Source: Gemmatimonadota bacterium (GTDB taxonomy: Bacteria; Gemmatimonadota; Gemmatimonadetes; Gemmatimonadales; Gemmatimonadaceae). From it: 6,126 bases of DNA. A program made the translations under genes and the position numbers. Location of the stretch: NCBI GenBank assembly GCA_947457715.1, contig CANGXK010000170.1:1-6126 (forward strand), written 5' to 3'. The stretch's first letter is position 1. The number at the start of each line of letters is the position of its first letter. The notes beneath the pieces are model-generated. The model did not search any database. It was not told the origin of the DNA and saw only the letters and a list, made by a program, of their open reading frames with translations. Positions 1 through 6,126 of the stretch are shown in pieces.

Positions 1-1192
1 CCCAGAAGCGCGGCAGCAGGCTCGCAATCGTCGTCTTACCAGCACCTGAACGGCCGACCAGCGCGACCACGTCGCCCGGCGCGATATCGAGAGAAATGTC
101 CTGCACAACATCGGGCAGATCGGGCTGGTAGCGGAACGCCACCGACTCCAGTGCCACCGCTCCACGCACAGCCCCGGTGAAGCGATGCGGCTGCTCAGGG
201 TCGCGCACGGTGGGTTCGGCGTCGAGCAGTTCGAACACGCGGGTGGCGGCGCCAACGGCTTCCTGGAAGTTGCCGAACAGGGTGGCCAGCGATCCCACGG
301 CAGCGGCGACGAACAGGGCGTAGAACAGGAACGCCACCAGCGTGCCGGCCGTCAGCTTCCCCTCGACTACCTGCGCGCCACCCTGCCACAGCACCGCCGC
401 CACCGAGCCGAAGGCCACGAAGCCCACCACGCCGAAGAACAGCGCCCGCATGCGCGCCCGATGCACGGCCACGCCCACCAGGTCGTGCAACAGCGCGCCG
501 AACCGCTCGGTCTCGATCCCTTCGCGCGTAAAGCTCTGCACGGTGCGGATGGAGCCGAACGACTCATCGGCCATGCCCATCGCTTCGCCGATGCGGTCCT
601 GCACCCTCGTGCTGGCCCGGCGTAACGCGCGACCGAACGTGAAAGCCGCGCCGACCACCAGCGGCACCACCGCCAGCGTGGTGAGGGTGAGGCGCGGGTT
701 CGTCACAAACATCATCGCGATGCCACCGATCAGGAACAGCGTCTGGCGCGACAGCTCCGAGATCCACGTGCTCAGGAGCGACTGCAGCAGGGCGAGATCG
801 CTGCTCAGGCGGCTGGTCAGTTCACCGGTGCGGCGCTCGGTGAAGAAGGCCGGCGACAGGCGGATGAGATGCGCGTACGTCTGCTCGCGCAGCGTGGCCA
901 CGATGCGCTCGGTCGAGGAGCTGAGCAGAAACACCTGCACGAAGTTCGCGACCGCCTGCACCGCGAAGACGCCCAGCAGTCCGAGCGCGATCCGGTCGAG
1001 TGCCCCGCGATCCTTCAGCTCGAAGGCGGCGTCGAGCAGATACCGCAGGACGGCGGGAAACACGAGCCCCGCCGCCGCCGCGACCAGCAGGAACAGAAAT
1101 GCGACCACCAGCTGCGACGTGTACGGCCGCACCAGCGGCTTGAGCCGCGCCAGCGGGCGAAGTCGTGGGCGCGGCGACGCGCGTCCACTCAC
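1..1192 (-). CDS. ABC exporter half-transporter (ABCB/MsbA-like), membrane domain plus start of ATPase domain, 3' end missing
   Basis: Membrane-bound ATP-driven exporter of the type I (ABCB/MsbA/LmrA-like) group; substrate unknown. The visible 397 residues hold a six-helix membrane domain (roughly residues 27-50, 68-92, 142-164, 166-186, 252-276 and 284-310). They include the family's typical segment FFTERRTGELTSRLSSD (116-132) and the coupling region with SIRTVQSFTRE (214-224). The ATPase domain begins near 342, with an A-loop tyrosine (Y355) and Walker A GRSGAGKTT (380-388, catalytic K386). The Q-loop, signature motif and Walker B lie beyond the left edge; family members are about 580-600 residues. 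The GTG start is chosen because it overlaps the ctaB stop by 4 bases (GTGA) and leaves a normal short cytoplasmic N-terminus. No Shine-Dalgarno motif is visible, so translation is probably coupled to ctaB. Family assignment is secure; substrate and any role in heme or oxidase biogenesis are unknown. Confidence 0.93.
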   Translation of the reverse strand, partial: MSGRASPRPRLRPLARLKPLVRPYTSQLVVAFLFLLVAAAAGLVFPAVLRYLLDAAFELKDRGALDRIALGLLGVFAVQAVANFVQVFLLSSSTERIVATLREQTYAHLIRLSPAFFTERRTGELTSRLSSDLALLQSLLSTWISELSRQTLFLIGGIAMMFVTNPRLTLTTLAVVPLVVGAAFTFGRALRRASTRVQDRIGEAMGMADESFGSIRTVQSFTREGIETERFGALLHDLVGVAVHRARMRALFFGVVGFVAFGSVAAVLWQGGAQVVEGKLTAGTLVAFLFYALFVAAAVGSLATLFGNFQEAVGAATRVFELLDAEPTVRDPEQPHRFTGAVRGAVALESVAFRYQPDLPDVVQDISLDIAPGDVVALVGRSGAGKTTIASLLPRFW

Positions 1193-2097
1193 CGCGTGAG
1201 CGCCCGATCGACCGCCATCGCGAGGAAGAGCAGCGCGAGGTAAAGGAGGGAAAACTTGTAGACCCACCATGCCGGACCGGTCCACGGCCGTCCGGCGCGC
1301 GCGGCCACGAGCATCTTGGCAATGCCGCCGGCGAGCAGCGCATTCAGCACGATCGCCGACACCAGATACAGCGTGCCGAAGGCGCCGAAGAGCACCGGCA
1401 ACAGCGTCAGGACCACGAGGATCACGGTGTACCACACCATCTGGTGCATGGTCTCGCGCTCACCCCACACCAGCGGGGCCATCGGCACCTTGGCGCGCCC
1501 GTAGTCCACCTGCTTGAGCAGCGCGAGCGCCCAGAAGTGCGGTGGCGTCCAGTAGAACACGATCAGAAACAGGCACAGCGCCGACACGTCGAGGGTACCC
1601 GTGACCGCCGCCCACCCCACCAGCGGCGGGAATGCGCCAGCCGCCCCACCGATCACGATGTTTTGCGGCGACGACCGCTTGAGCCACCGCGTGTAGATGA
1701 ACACGTAGAAGTAGAAACCGGCGAGCGCGAGGCCCGCCGTGAGCACGTTCACGAAATGCGCCAGCATCCACGTGGCGAAGGTCGCGCAGGCCACGCCGAA
1801 CGCGAGCACCTGAATCGGTGACATGCGCCCGCTCGGAATCGGCCGCAGGCGCGTGCGCGCCATGACGTCGTCGATGTCGCGATCGAGGTACATGTTCACC
1901 GCGTTCGCGCCACCGGCCATGAGGTACCCGCCGATGCTGACGAGCAGCACCGTGAGCAACGTCGGCGAGCCGGCCGCATACATCGGCGCGACCGTCGTGA
2001 CGAGCAGCAGCGAGATGATGCGCGGCTTCGTCAGCGCGATCAGATCGCGCGAAAGCGGCGTGGGGGCCTTTTCGGGGTCCAGCGCGACTCCGGTCAA
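1189..2097 (-). CDS. ctaB: Protoheme IX farnesyltransferase (heme O synthase)
   Basis: Integral membrane UbiA-superfamily prenyltransferase that transfers a farnesyl group from farnesyl diphosphate to the vinyl group of heme B, giving heme O, the cofactor or precursor for heme-copper terminal oxidases. The 302 residues match the usual length. The first aspartate-rich motif is N68-x3-D72-R-D-x-D76, followed by M79-x-R81-T82 and R85-P86. YTRWLKR (135-141), GAFPPLVGW (154-162) and YWTPPHFWAL (182-191) with K195, D198 and Y199 are further heme O synthase hallmarks. About nine hydrophobic helices span residue 27 to the C-terminus. The frame stays open upstream to 2397, but that extension is arginine-rich and unlike the family and is the out-of-frame shadow of the small upstream gene. 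The start chosen is TTG at 2097, overlapping the upstream TGA by 4 bases and placing the conserved LTKPRI segment at residues 22-27. The gene overlaps the downstream ABC gene by 4 bases. Function is confident; the TTG start is inferred. Confidence 0.95.
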   Translation of the reverse strand: MTGVALDPEKAPTPLSRDLIALTKPRIISLLLVTTVAPMYAAGSPTLLTVLLVSIGGYLMAGGANAVNMYLDRDIDDVMARTRLRPIPSGRMSPIQVLAFGVACATFATWMLAHFVNVLTAGLALAGFYFYVFIYTRWLKRSSPQNIVIGGAAGAFPPLVGWAAVTGTLDVSALCLFLIVFYWTPPHFWALALLKQVDYGRAKVPMAPLVWGERETMHQMVWYTVILVVLTLLPVLFGAFGTLYLVSAIVLNALLAGGIAKMLVAARAGRPWTGPAWWVYKFSLLYLALLFLAMAVDRALTR

Positions 2098-2339
2098 AGT
2101 GGCAGGGCGCGATACGCGCCAAGGAACACGGCGATCAGTCCACCCACCGGCAGGACCACCCACAGGATTTCCGTAAGCCGATGCGGCGTCGGAACCTGAG
2201 ACGAGGACGGCAGGATGGGCAACGTACGAAACACGGCGCGCAAGATGAACAATTGCGCGATCACGCAGGCGACGACGGCGCTCCAGAACAGCGCGGTGAT
2301 CACGGCCGGCGGAAGGGACACGGTCAGGACAGAAGTCAT
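2094..2339 (-). CDS. Small two-helix membrane protein resembling the membrane hairpin of cytochrome c oxidase subunit II
   Basis: An 81-residue predicted inner-membrane protein with two hydrophobic helices (about 12-33 and 58-77) joined by a proline/serine-rich loop (41-52). The second helix begins TEILWVVLPVGGL (56-68). This resembles the conserved entry into helix 2 of oxidase subunit II (pattern: E, I, W, then a proline four residues on). The copper-binding cupredoxin domain that follows in true subunit II is absent: the protein stops right after helix 2. The ATG at 2339 has no clear ribosome binding site. The stop overlaps the TTG start of ctaB by 4 bases, so this is probably the first gene of the operon and may couple ctaB translation. 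The placement supports a role near heme-copper oxidase assembly or structure. The subunit II resemblance is my pattern reading, not a database match; it could instead be an unrelated small membrane protein. It is very probably a real gene given the overlap and the divergent spacer upstream. Confidence 0.72.
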   Translation of the reverse strand: MTSVLTVSLPPAVITALFWSAVVACVIAQLFILRAVFRTLPILPSSSQVPTPHRLTEILWVVLPVGGLIAVFLGAYRALPL

Positions 2340-2403
2340 AGCCAGTGAAAAGTAGACGTCGGCACCCCGTGCGGTACTGCGCGCGGCGTACTACCATAGC
2401 GTC
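2340..2403. promoter_or_regulatory. Divergent intergenic spacer, expected to hold promoters for both the ctaB operon and the permease gene
   Basis: These 64 bases are the only non-coding DNA between the divergent starts at 2339 (minus) and 2404 (plus), so promoters for both directions should lie here or in the adjoining coding ends (inference). Weak -10-like hexamers are TACCAT at 2392-2397 on the plus strand and TACTTT (2349-2354) read on the minus strand. Neither has a recognisable -35 at 17 bases. TACCAT lies only 6 bases before the permease ATG, which would give a leaderless or nearly leaderless message if used. No operator-like repeat is evident. Confidence 0.4.
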
Positions 2404-3786
2404 ATGACCTCACCTTCGGTTTCCTCGACCCGCACGAATTCCGGCGCCAGCACGGAATTGCCGCGTCGACTGGGGCTCTGGAGCGCGATCGCCGTCCTCG
2501 TCGGTACTACGATCGGCTCCGGCATTTTCCGGTCTCCGGCCGGCATCGCCGACAAGCTCCCCGGTCCACTCCCCCTGATGGCCGTCTGGGCGACCGGCGG
2601 CATCTTCGCCCTCTGTGGCGCGCTCACACTGGCCGAACTGGCCGGCGCCATGCCGCGCACCGGGGGCTACTTTGTCTATATCCGCGAAGCTTGGGGGCGC
2701 CTGCCGGCGTTTCTATATGGCTGGTCCGAACTGACGCTGATCCGGGCCGCCGCCCTCGGCGGTATCTCCACGACCTTCGCCGAATACCTCCTCCGCGGGC
2801 TCGGCTATAACCCCGGGATAGCGCCCTACGACACGTACGCCCACTGGATCGCGGCCGCGACGGTCGCGCTCATGGCCGTGATCAACGTGGTCGGCCTCAA
2901 ATGGGGCGCACTGGTCCAGAACTTCACCACCGTCGCCAAGTACGGTGGCTTGATGCTCATCATTCTGCTGGCGCTCATTCTCGGGCTCCCACAGACAGGT
3001 GGTCACTTCACCCCCGCCGTGCCCCCCGGCAGCTTTTCGGTGTCGGCCTTCGGTCTGGCGCTGGTGTCGGTGCTGTGGGCGTTCGACGGTTGGGGCGATC
3101 TTTCCAAGGTGGCCGGCGAGGTCAAGGATCCCGAGAAAACGCTGCCGAAGGCCATCGTGCTCGGTACGCTCAGCATCATCTTCATCTATCTGCTGGCCAA
3201 CATCGCCTATCTGTCGGTGCTGTCGGTCGATGAGATCCGCGGCGCGCGCCTGGTGGCGGCCGATGTGGCCGAACGCCTGATCGGCCCGGTCGGCGTCACG
3301 CTGGTCGCGATCACGGTCCTGCTGTCCACCTTCGGCTCGGTGAACGGCTCCCTGCTGACCGGCCCGCGCATCTTCTTCGCGATGGCCGACGACGGCCTGT
3401 TCTTCAAGAAAGTTGCGGCAGTGCATCCGACCTTCAAGACGCCGTATGTCGCCATTCTGCTCACCGCCACGATCGCCATCGCCTTCGTGCTGGTCCGCAC
3501 CTTCGAGCAACTGGCCGACATTTTCGTGACGGCTTCGCTGGTGTTCTATATCATGAGCATCGGCGCGATCTTCAGGCTCCGGCGTCGGCCCGATTGGAAT
3601 CCGCCGGTACGCACGCCCTGGTATCCTCTGGTCCCCGCACTGTTCTGTCTCGCCACGCTGTTCCTGCTCGTGAACGCGCTGATGGACGACGCCCAGCGGG
3701 TACCCACGCTGGGGGTGTTCGGCGTGATTCTGCTGGGGGTGCCGGTGTACTACCTCACCGTGGGTAGAAAGGCCGCAAGATCCTAA
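2404..3786 (+). CDS. APC-superfamily amino acid permease (LAT/SteT-like)
   Basis: Inner-membrane secondary transporter of amino acids or related amines, 460 residues with about 12 hydrophobic helices, the normal size for the family. Helix 1 carries the APC substrate-binding unwound motif GTTIGSGIFRSP (34-45). Helix 6 has WAFDGWGDLSKVAGEVKDPE (225-244), the conserved binding-site and loop region. GSVNGSLLTGPRIFFAMADD (311-330) followed by GLFF and HPTFKTP (341-347) is typical of the L-type transporter/SteT branch. The polar N-terminus (1-22) is rich in Ser and Thr. Substrate specificity cannot be read from the sequence; serine/threonine exchange as in SteT is one possibility, other neutral amino acids another. 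The start is the first in-frame ATG; no Shine-Dalgarno motif precedes it. The gene appears monocistronic: it is divergent from the ctaB operon and is followed directly by a long palindrome. Family call is firm, substrate unknown. Confidence 0.93.
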   Translation: MTSPSVSSTRTNSGASTELPRRLGLWSAIAVLVGTTIGSGIFRSPAGIADKLPGPLPLMAVWATGGIFALCGALTLAELAGAMPRTGGYFVYIREAWGRLPAFLYGWSELTLIRAAALGGISTTFAEYLLRGLGYNPGIAPYDTYAHWIAAATVALMAVINVVGLKWGALVQNFTTVAKYGGLMLIILLALILGLPQTGGHFTPAVPPGSFSVSAFGLALVSVLWAFDGWGDLSKVAGEVKDPEKTLPKAIVLGTLSIIFIYLLANIAYLSVLSVDEIRGARLVAADVAERLIGPVGVTLVAITVLLSTFGSVNGSLLTGPRIFFAMADDGLFFKKVAAVHPTFKTPYVAILLTATIAIAFVLVRTFEQLADIFVTASLVFYIMSIGAIFRLRRRPDWNPPVRTPWYPLVPALFCLATLFLLVNALMDDAQRVPTLGVFGVILLGVPVYYLTVGRKAARS

Positions 3787-3906
3787 CGGCCAACACCTTA
3801 GGAAACAGGGGGGAGGGTATCAGGGGGCAGGAAGCAGCAACGGCGCGCCGTTCACCTGCCTCCTCTCCCCTGACACCCTCCCCCCTGCTTACTAGGGAGT
3901 TGGCCG
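3787..3906. repeat. 120-base near-perfect inverted repeat (extended palindrome) abutting the permease stop codon
   Basis: The outer 40-base arms (3787-3826 and 3867-3906) match at 35 of 40 positions when one is reverse-complemented, and one mismatch is a G-U wobble in RNA. They include an exact outer 8-mer (CGGCCAAC / GTTGGCCG) and an almost exact inner block (3806-3826 against 3867-3887, 20 of 21). The centre is a perfect 14-base palindrome, AACGGCGCGCCGTT (3839-3852). The left arm is strongly G-rich and the right arm C-rich. The repeat begins at the first base after the permease TAA. A transcript from either side would fold into a very long stem, so it may end or protect the permease message. 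No U-tract follows, so it is not a standard intrinsic terminator. It could be a copy of a dispersed palindromic element (REP- or MITE-like). The structure is seen directly; its role is inferred. Confidence 0.85.
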
Positions 3907-3923
3907 TCGGGCGTGACCCCACG

Positions 3924-3952
3924 GTTACATCACTCGGTTGCCCGTATGTAAC
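3924..3952. promoter_or_regulatory. Candidate operator: 7-base inverted repeat upstream of the receptor gene
   Basis: GTTACAT (3924-3930) and ATGTAAC (3946-3952) form an exact inverted repeat separated by 15 bases. The half-site centres are 22 bases apart, about two helical turns, which would suit a dimeric regulator binding one DNA face. It flanks the candidate -35 at 3938-3943. The AT-rich half-sites stand out from their GC-rich surroundings, but a 7-base match in a spacer this size can arise by chance. Confidence 0.3.
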
Positions 3953-3966
3953 AGCGAACCTAGCTT
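3938..3966 (+). promoter_or_regulatory. Weak candidate promoter for the TonB-dependent receptor gene
   Basis: TTGCCC (3938-3943), a 17-base spacer and TAGCTT (3961-3966) roughly fit a housekeeping -35/-10 pair, with only half of the -10 matching consensus. Transcription would start near 3973 and give a leader of about 70 bases. No other pair in 3907-4041 looked better to me. A promoter must lie in this region because the receptor gene follows a long palindrome and starts its own unit. Confidence 0.28.
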
Positions 3967-4041
3967 TCACCGTCTCGGCGACCGGTCTGATCTGTGCGGC
4001 ACCGAGGGACGTTTCCTCCACAAACGGACAAAACAGTATCT

Positions 4042-6126
4042 ATGCGTATCCAACGTTTGCTTAGCCTGGCCCTCGCGGTCGCGGCTCTCGCCGTTGGTTC
4101 CCCCATGCCGCTCGCGGCGCAGGGAACCACGACGGGCGCGATCACCGGCACGGTGACGGACGAAAAGAATGCCCCGGTACCGAACGTGTCGATCGAAGTG
4201 GTCAATCGTACCAATGGTGCGAAGGCCAGCCAGATCACGCGCGACAACGGTCGCTTCTTCATCCCGAACCTTGAAGTCGGCACCTACTCTGTCACCGCCC
4301 GTCGCATCGGCTTCGCGCCACTGACGCGCACCGATATCGTCGTCAGCCTCACACAGGCCACGCGTCTCGACTTTCAGCTGAAGGAGCAGGCGACGCAGCT
4401 CGCCGCCGTGCTCACGCAGGCGGTCACCACGACCTCCGACTTCTCGGCCACCCGTCAGGGCGTGCAGACGGTCCTTACCGATACGCTCGTGCGTCGCCTG
4501 CCGACGCTCAATCGCGACGTCACGGACCTGATCCGCAATTCGCCGCAGGTCAACGTGTCGCAGGACGGCCGCATTTCGGCCGCTGGACAGAACAACCGCT
4601 TCAACAATATCCAAATCGACGGCGTGTCACTCGCGAACCGCTTCGGCCTCGGCGCCTCGCCGACCGTCGGTGCGCAGGTCGGTGGCCGCGCGCTGCCGCT
4701 CGACGCCATCAAGGAGTTCCAGGTGCTCGTGTCGCCGTACGACGTGCGCCAGGGCAACTTTACCGGCGCGCTCGTGAACGCCGTGACGCAGTCGGGCACG
4801 AACGAGTTCAAGGGGTCGGCCTTCCTCTACTATCGCGACCAGCAGATGGGTCGTGACACGGCGTTCCTCCGTACGTCGCCGTTCGTGCGTCGCCAGCTCG
4901 GCTTCTCGCTGGGTGGTCCGATCATCAAGAACAAGCTGCGCTTCTTCGCCACCGTCGAAACCAGCCAGAACGTCTCGCCGTCGTCCGGGCCGTTCTACGA
5001 TCCGACGTCGCCCACCGGCCTGGTGAATTCATCGGTTGCCGCCGCGCGCATCACCCCCGCGCAGGTCGACTCGTTCGTGAACTACCTCTCGGGCAAGGGC
5101 ATCGCCGCCGGTAGCGCGGGCCTGACCACCAATGAGAACCCGCTGCTCAACACGTTCGTGCGTCTCGACTATCAGCTGTCGGGCAACACGCGTCTGGTGC
5201 TCCGCAACATCTACAACGATCAGGAAGCGTTCGACTTCTCCCGGTCGCTCGGCACGTTCAACTTCTCGTCGAACGGCTTCCGCCGCTCGGAGAAGTCGAA
5301 CCAGATCGTCGGCCAGGCCTTCACGAACTTCGCGAACGGCTTCTCGAACGAATTCACGGTCGGCCTCACCACGACCCGCTTCAAGCGCGTGTCGGATGTC
5401 CTCGCGCCGCAGGTCCTGGTGCAGAACATCGGTGGTACGGGCTCGGGCATCGGCTTCCGCGCCGGCACCGAGAACAGCTCGCAGGGCAATGAGCTGCGCG
5501 AAGATCTGTACGAAATCCAGAACAACTTCACGATGCCGCTCGGCAATCACATCGTGTCGATCGGTACCCGCAACGAGATCTACAAGGCCTACAACGCCTT
5601 CCTGCAGAACTCGTATGGCAACTACACGTACAACACGCTCGCCGACTTCGTGGGCAACCGCACGCCGGCCTCGTTCTCCGGTTCGGGTGGTCTTGGCGGC
5701 GACGTCGTGGCCAACTTCTCGGCCGCGCAACTCGCCGGATACATCCAGGACCAGTGGACGGTGACCCCGCGCTTTACCACCACGCTCGGCCTGCGTATCG
5801 ACGTACCGCTTTTCTTCGACAAGCCGTCGTTCGCCGCCGCCGTGCAGCGTGACTTCGGGCGTAGCACCGCCGATCTTCCGTCGGGCAACCTGCAGTTCTC
5901 ACCGCGTATCGGCTTCAACTGGGACGCCACCGGCGACCAGAAGAATCAGGTGCGTGGTGGTATCGGCCTGTTCCAGGGCATTCCGGCGTACGTGTGGATG
6001 TCCAACCAGTTCCAGAACACCGGCGCCGGTCTGGCCCAGTTCACCTGCGGTGGATCGGTGTCGGCCACCAACGGGACGTCGCCGCTGTTCAAGGCGTCGC
6101 CGGAATCGCCGCGCGGCTGTGCCGCC
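4042..6126 (+). CDS. TonB-dependent outer-membrane receptor, Oar-like, with N-terminal carboxypeptidase-regulatory-like domain; 3' end missing
   Basis: Outer-membrane beta-barrel transporter thought to be energised by TonB-ExbBD; the ligand is unknown. The 695 visible residues start with a signal peptide: MRIQR, a hydrophobic core to about 19, then PMPLAAQG with cleavage likely near 26-28. Residues about 32-114 form a carboxypeptidase-regulatory-like Ig fold (GAITGTVTDEKNAPVPNVSI at 32-51, RDNGRFFIPNLEVGTYSV at 67-84, and a terminal LDFQLKE). The plug domain follows from about 133 (LPTLNRDVTDLIRNSP at 153-168, then IDGVSLANRF) and ends with GALVNAVTQSGTNEFKGSA (242-260), the signature of Oar-type receptors. 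Beta-barrel strands rich in alternating aromatics and in N/T/G fill the rest, including DQWTVTPRFTTTLGLR. Relatives are usually about 1000 residues or more, so roughly a third is missing at the right edge. The ATG at 4042 is supported by the signal peptide directly after it; no Shine-Dalgarno motif precedes it. Substrates proposed for relatives include peptides and glycans; none can be assigned here. Confidence 0.93.
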   Translation, partial: MRIQRLLSLALAVAALAVGSPMPLAAQGTTTGAITGTVTDEKNAPVPNVSIEVVNRTNGAKASQITRDNGRFFIPNLEVGTYSVTARRIGFAPLTRTDIVVSLTQATRLDFQLKEQATQLAAVLTQAVTTTSDFSATRQGVQTVLTDTLVRRLPTLNRDVTDLIRNSPQVNVSQDGRISAAGQNNRFNNIQIDGVSLANRFGLGASPTVGAQVGGRALPLDAIKEFQVLVSPYDVRQGNFTGALVNAVTQSGTNEFKGSAFLYYRDQQMGRDTAFLRTSPFVRRQLGFSLGGPIIKNKLRFFATVETSQNVSPSSGPFYDPTSPTGLVNSSVAAARITPAQVDSFVNYLSGKGIAAGSAGLTTNENPLLNTFVRLDYQLSGNTRLVLRNIYNDQEAFDFSRSLGTFNFSSNGFRRSEKSNQIVGQAFTNFANGFSNEFTVGLTTTRFKRVSDVLAPQVLVQNIGGTGSGIGFRAGTENSSQGNELREDLYEIQNNFTMPLGNHIVSIGTRNEIYKAYNAFLQNSYGNYTYNTLADFVGNRTPASFSGSGGLGGDVVANFSAAQLAGYIQDQWTVTPRFTTTLGLRIDVPLFFDKPSFAAAVQRDFGRSTADLPSGNLQFSPRIGFNWDATGDQKNQVRGGIGLFQGIPAYVWMSNQFQNTGAGLAQFTCGGSVSATNGTSPLFKASPESPRGCAA

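Noticed and set aside
342..1199. 285-residue plus-strand open frame opposite the ABC exporter
   Set aside because: It is a Ser/Arg/Thr-rich shadow of the exporter, whose motifs are on the other strand.
1165..1821. 218-residue plus-strand open frame over ctaB and the ABC gene start
   Set aside because: It is rich in arginine, histidine and glutamate with no hydrophobic core or motif, and lies antisense to confident ctaB coding sequence.
2713..3510. 265-residue open frame on the minus strand inside the permease gene
   Set aside because: It is antisense to a gene with a clear family identity, and its composition (rich in H, R, Q, D, G) is typical of the complement frame in GC-rich coding DNA. 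It has no recognisable domain.
3808..3827. G-quadruplex in the G-rich arm of the palindrome
   Set aside because: The G-runs are present, but the exactly complementary C-rich arm about 50 bases away would compete strongly, and the runs do not give four well separated G-triplets.
3787..3906. Standard rho-independent terminator
   Set aside because: The stem is far too long and no run of T follows either arm, so I annotated it as a palindromic repeat with a possible 3'-end role.
3971..4011. Possible leader hairpin or riboswitch upstream of the receptor
   Set aside because: Only two 4-base stems separated by a 2-base bulge can be drawn (CGTC/GACG and TCGG/CCGA) around a long loop. This is too weak, and it matches no riboswitch I know.
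3938..4156. 72-residue plus-strand frame in the spacer before the receptor
   Set aside because: It runs into the receptor gene in another frame, with low-complexity RRR/SPR sequence and no start signal or motif.
5029..5730. 233-residue minus-strand open frame inside the receptor gene
   Set aside because: It is dominated by R, V, E and A, as expected opposite GC-rich coding sequence; the plus-strand receptor frame is well supported through the same region.

Overview
The window is GC-rich bacterial DNA that is almost entirely coding. It holds five protein genes: three on the minus strand on the left and two on the plus strand on the right. A heme O synthase gene next to a membrane protein resembling cytochrome oxidase subunit II indicates an aerobically respiring organism. 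A large outer-membrane receptor with an N-terminal carboxypeptidase-regulatory-like domain indicates a diderm. This combination, together with the absence of Shine-Dalgarno motifs at all five starts, suggests a Gemmatimonadota-type organism. Acidobacteriota or Myxococcota remain possible. The taxonomic call is inference from gene content, not from a marker gene.

Left region, minus strand (read from 2339 down to 1): an apparent three-gene operon. It starts with an 81-residue two-helix membrane protein whose second helix resembles the membrane domain of cytochrome c oxidase subunit II. Next is ctaB (protoheme IX farnesyltransferase, heme O synthase), with a TTG start overlapping the preceding stop by 4 bases. 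Last is an ABC exporter half-transporter, with a GTG start overlapping the ctaB stop by 4 bases; it runs off the left edge just after its Walker A motif. The overlaps imply translational coupling.

Centre: a 64-base divergent spacer (2340-2403) separates that operon from a plus-strand APC-superfamily amino acid permease (2404-3786).

Right region: directly after the permease stop codon lies a near-perfect 120-base inverted repeat (3787-3906) with a 14-base perfect palindrome at its centre. It is the most conspicuous non-coding structure in the window. A shorter spacer follows, with a weak candidate promoter and a 7-base inverted repeat. Then comes the gene for a TonB-dependent, Oar-like outer-membrane receptor (4042 to the right edge, incomplete).

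The heme O synthase and the subunit II-like protein plausibly serve terminal oxidase biogenesis. The permease and receptor are nutrient-uptake genes with no evident functional link to the left operon. I saw no rRNA, tRNA, CRISPR array, insertion sequence or phage gene, and nothing that amounts to a clearly new multi-gene system.
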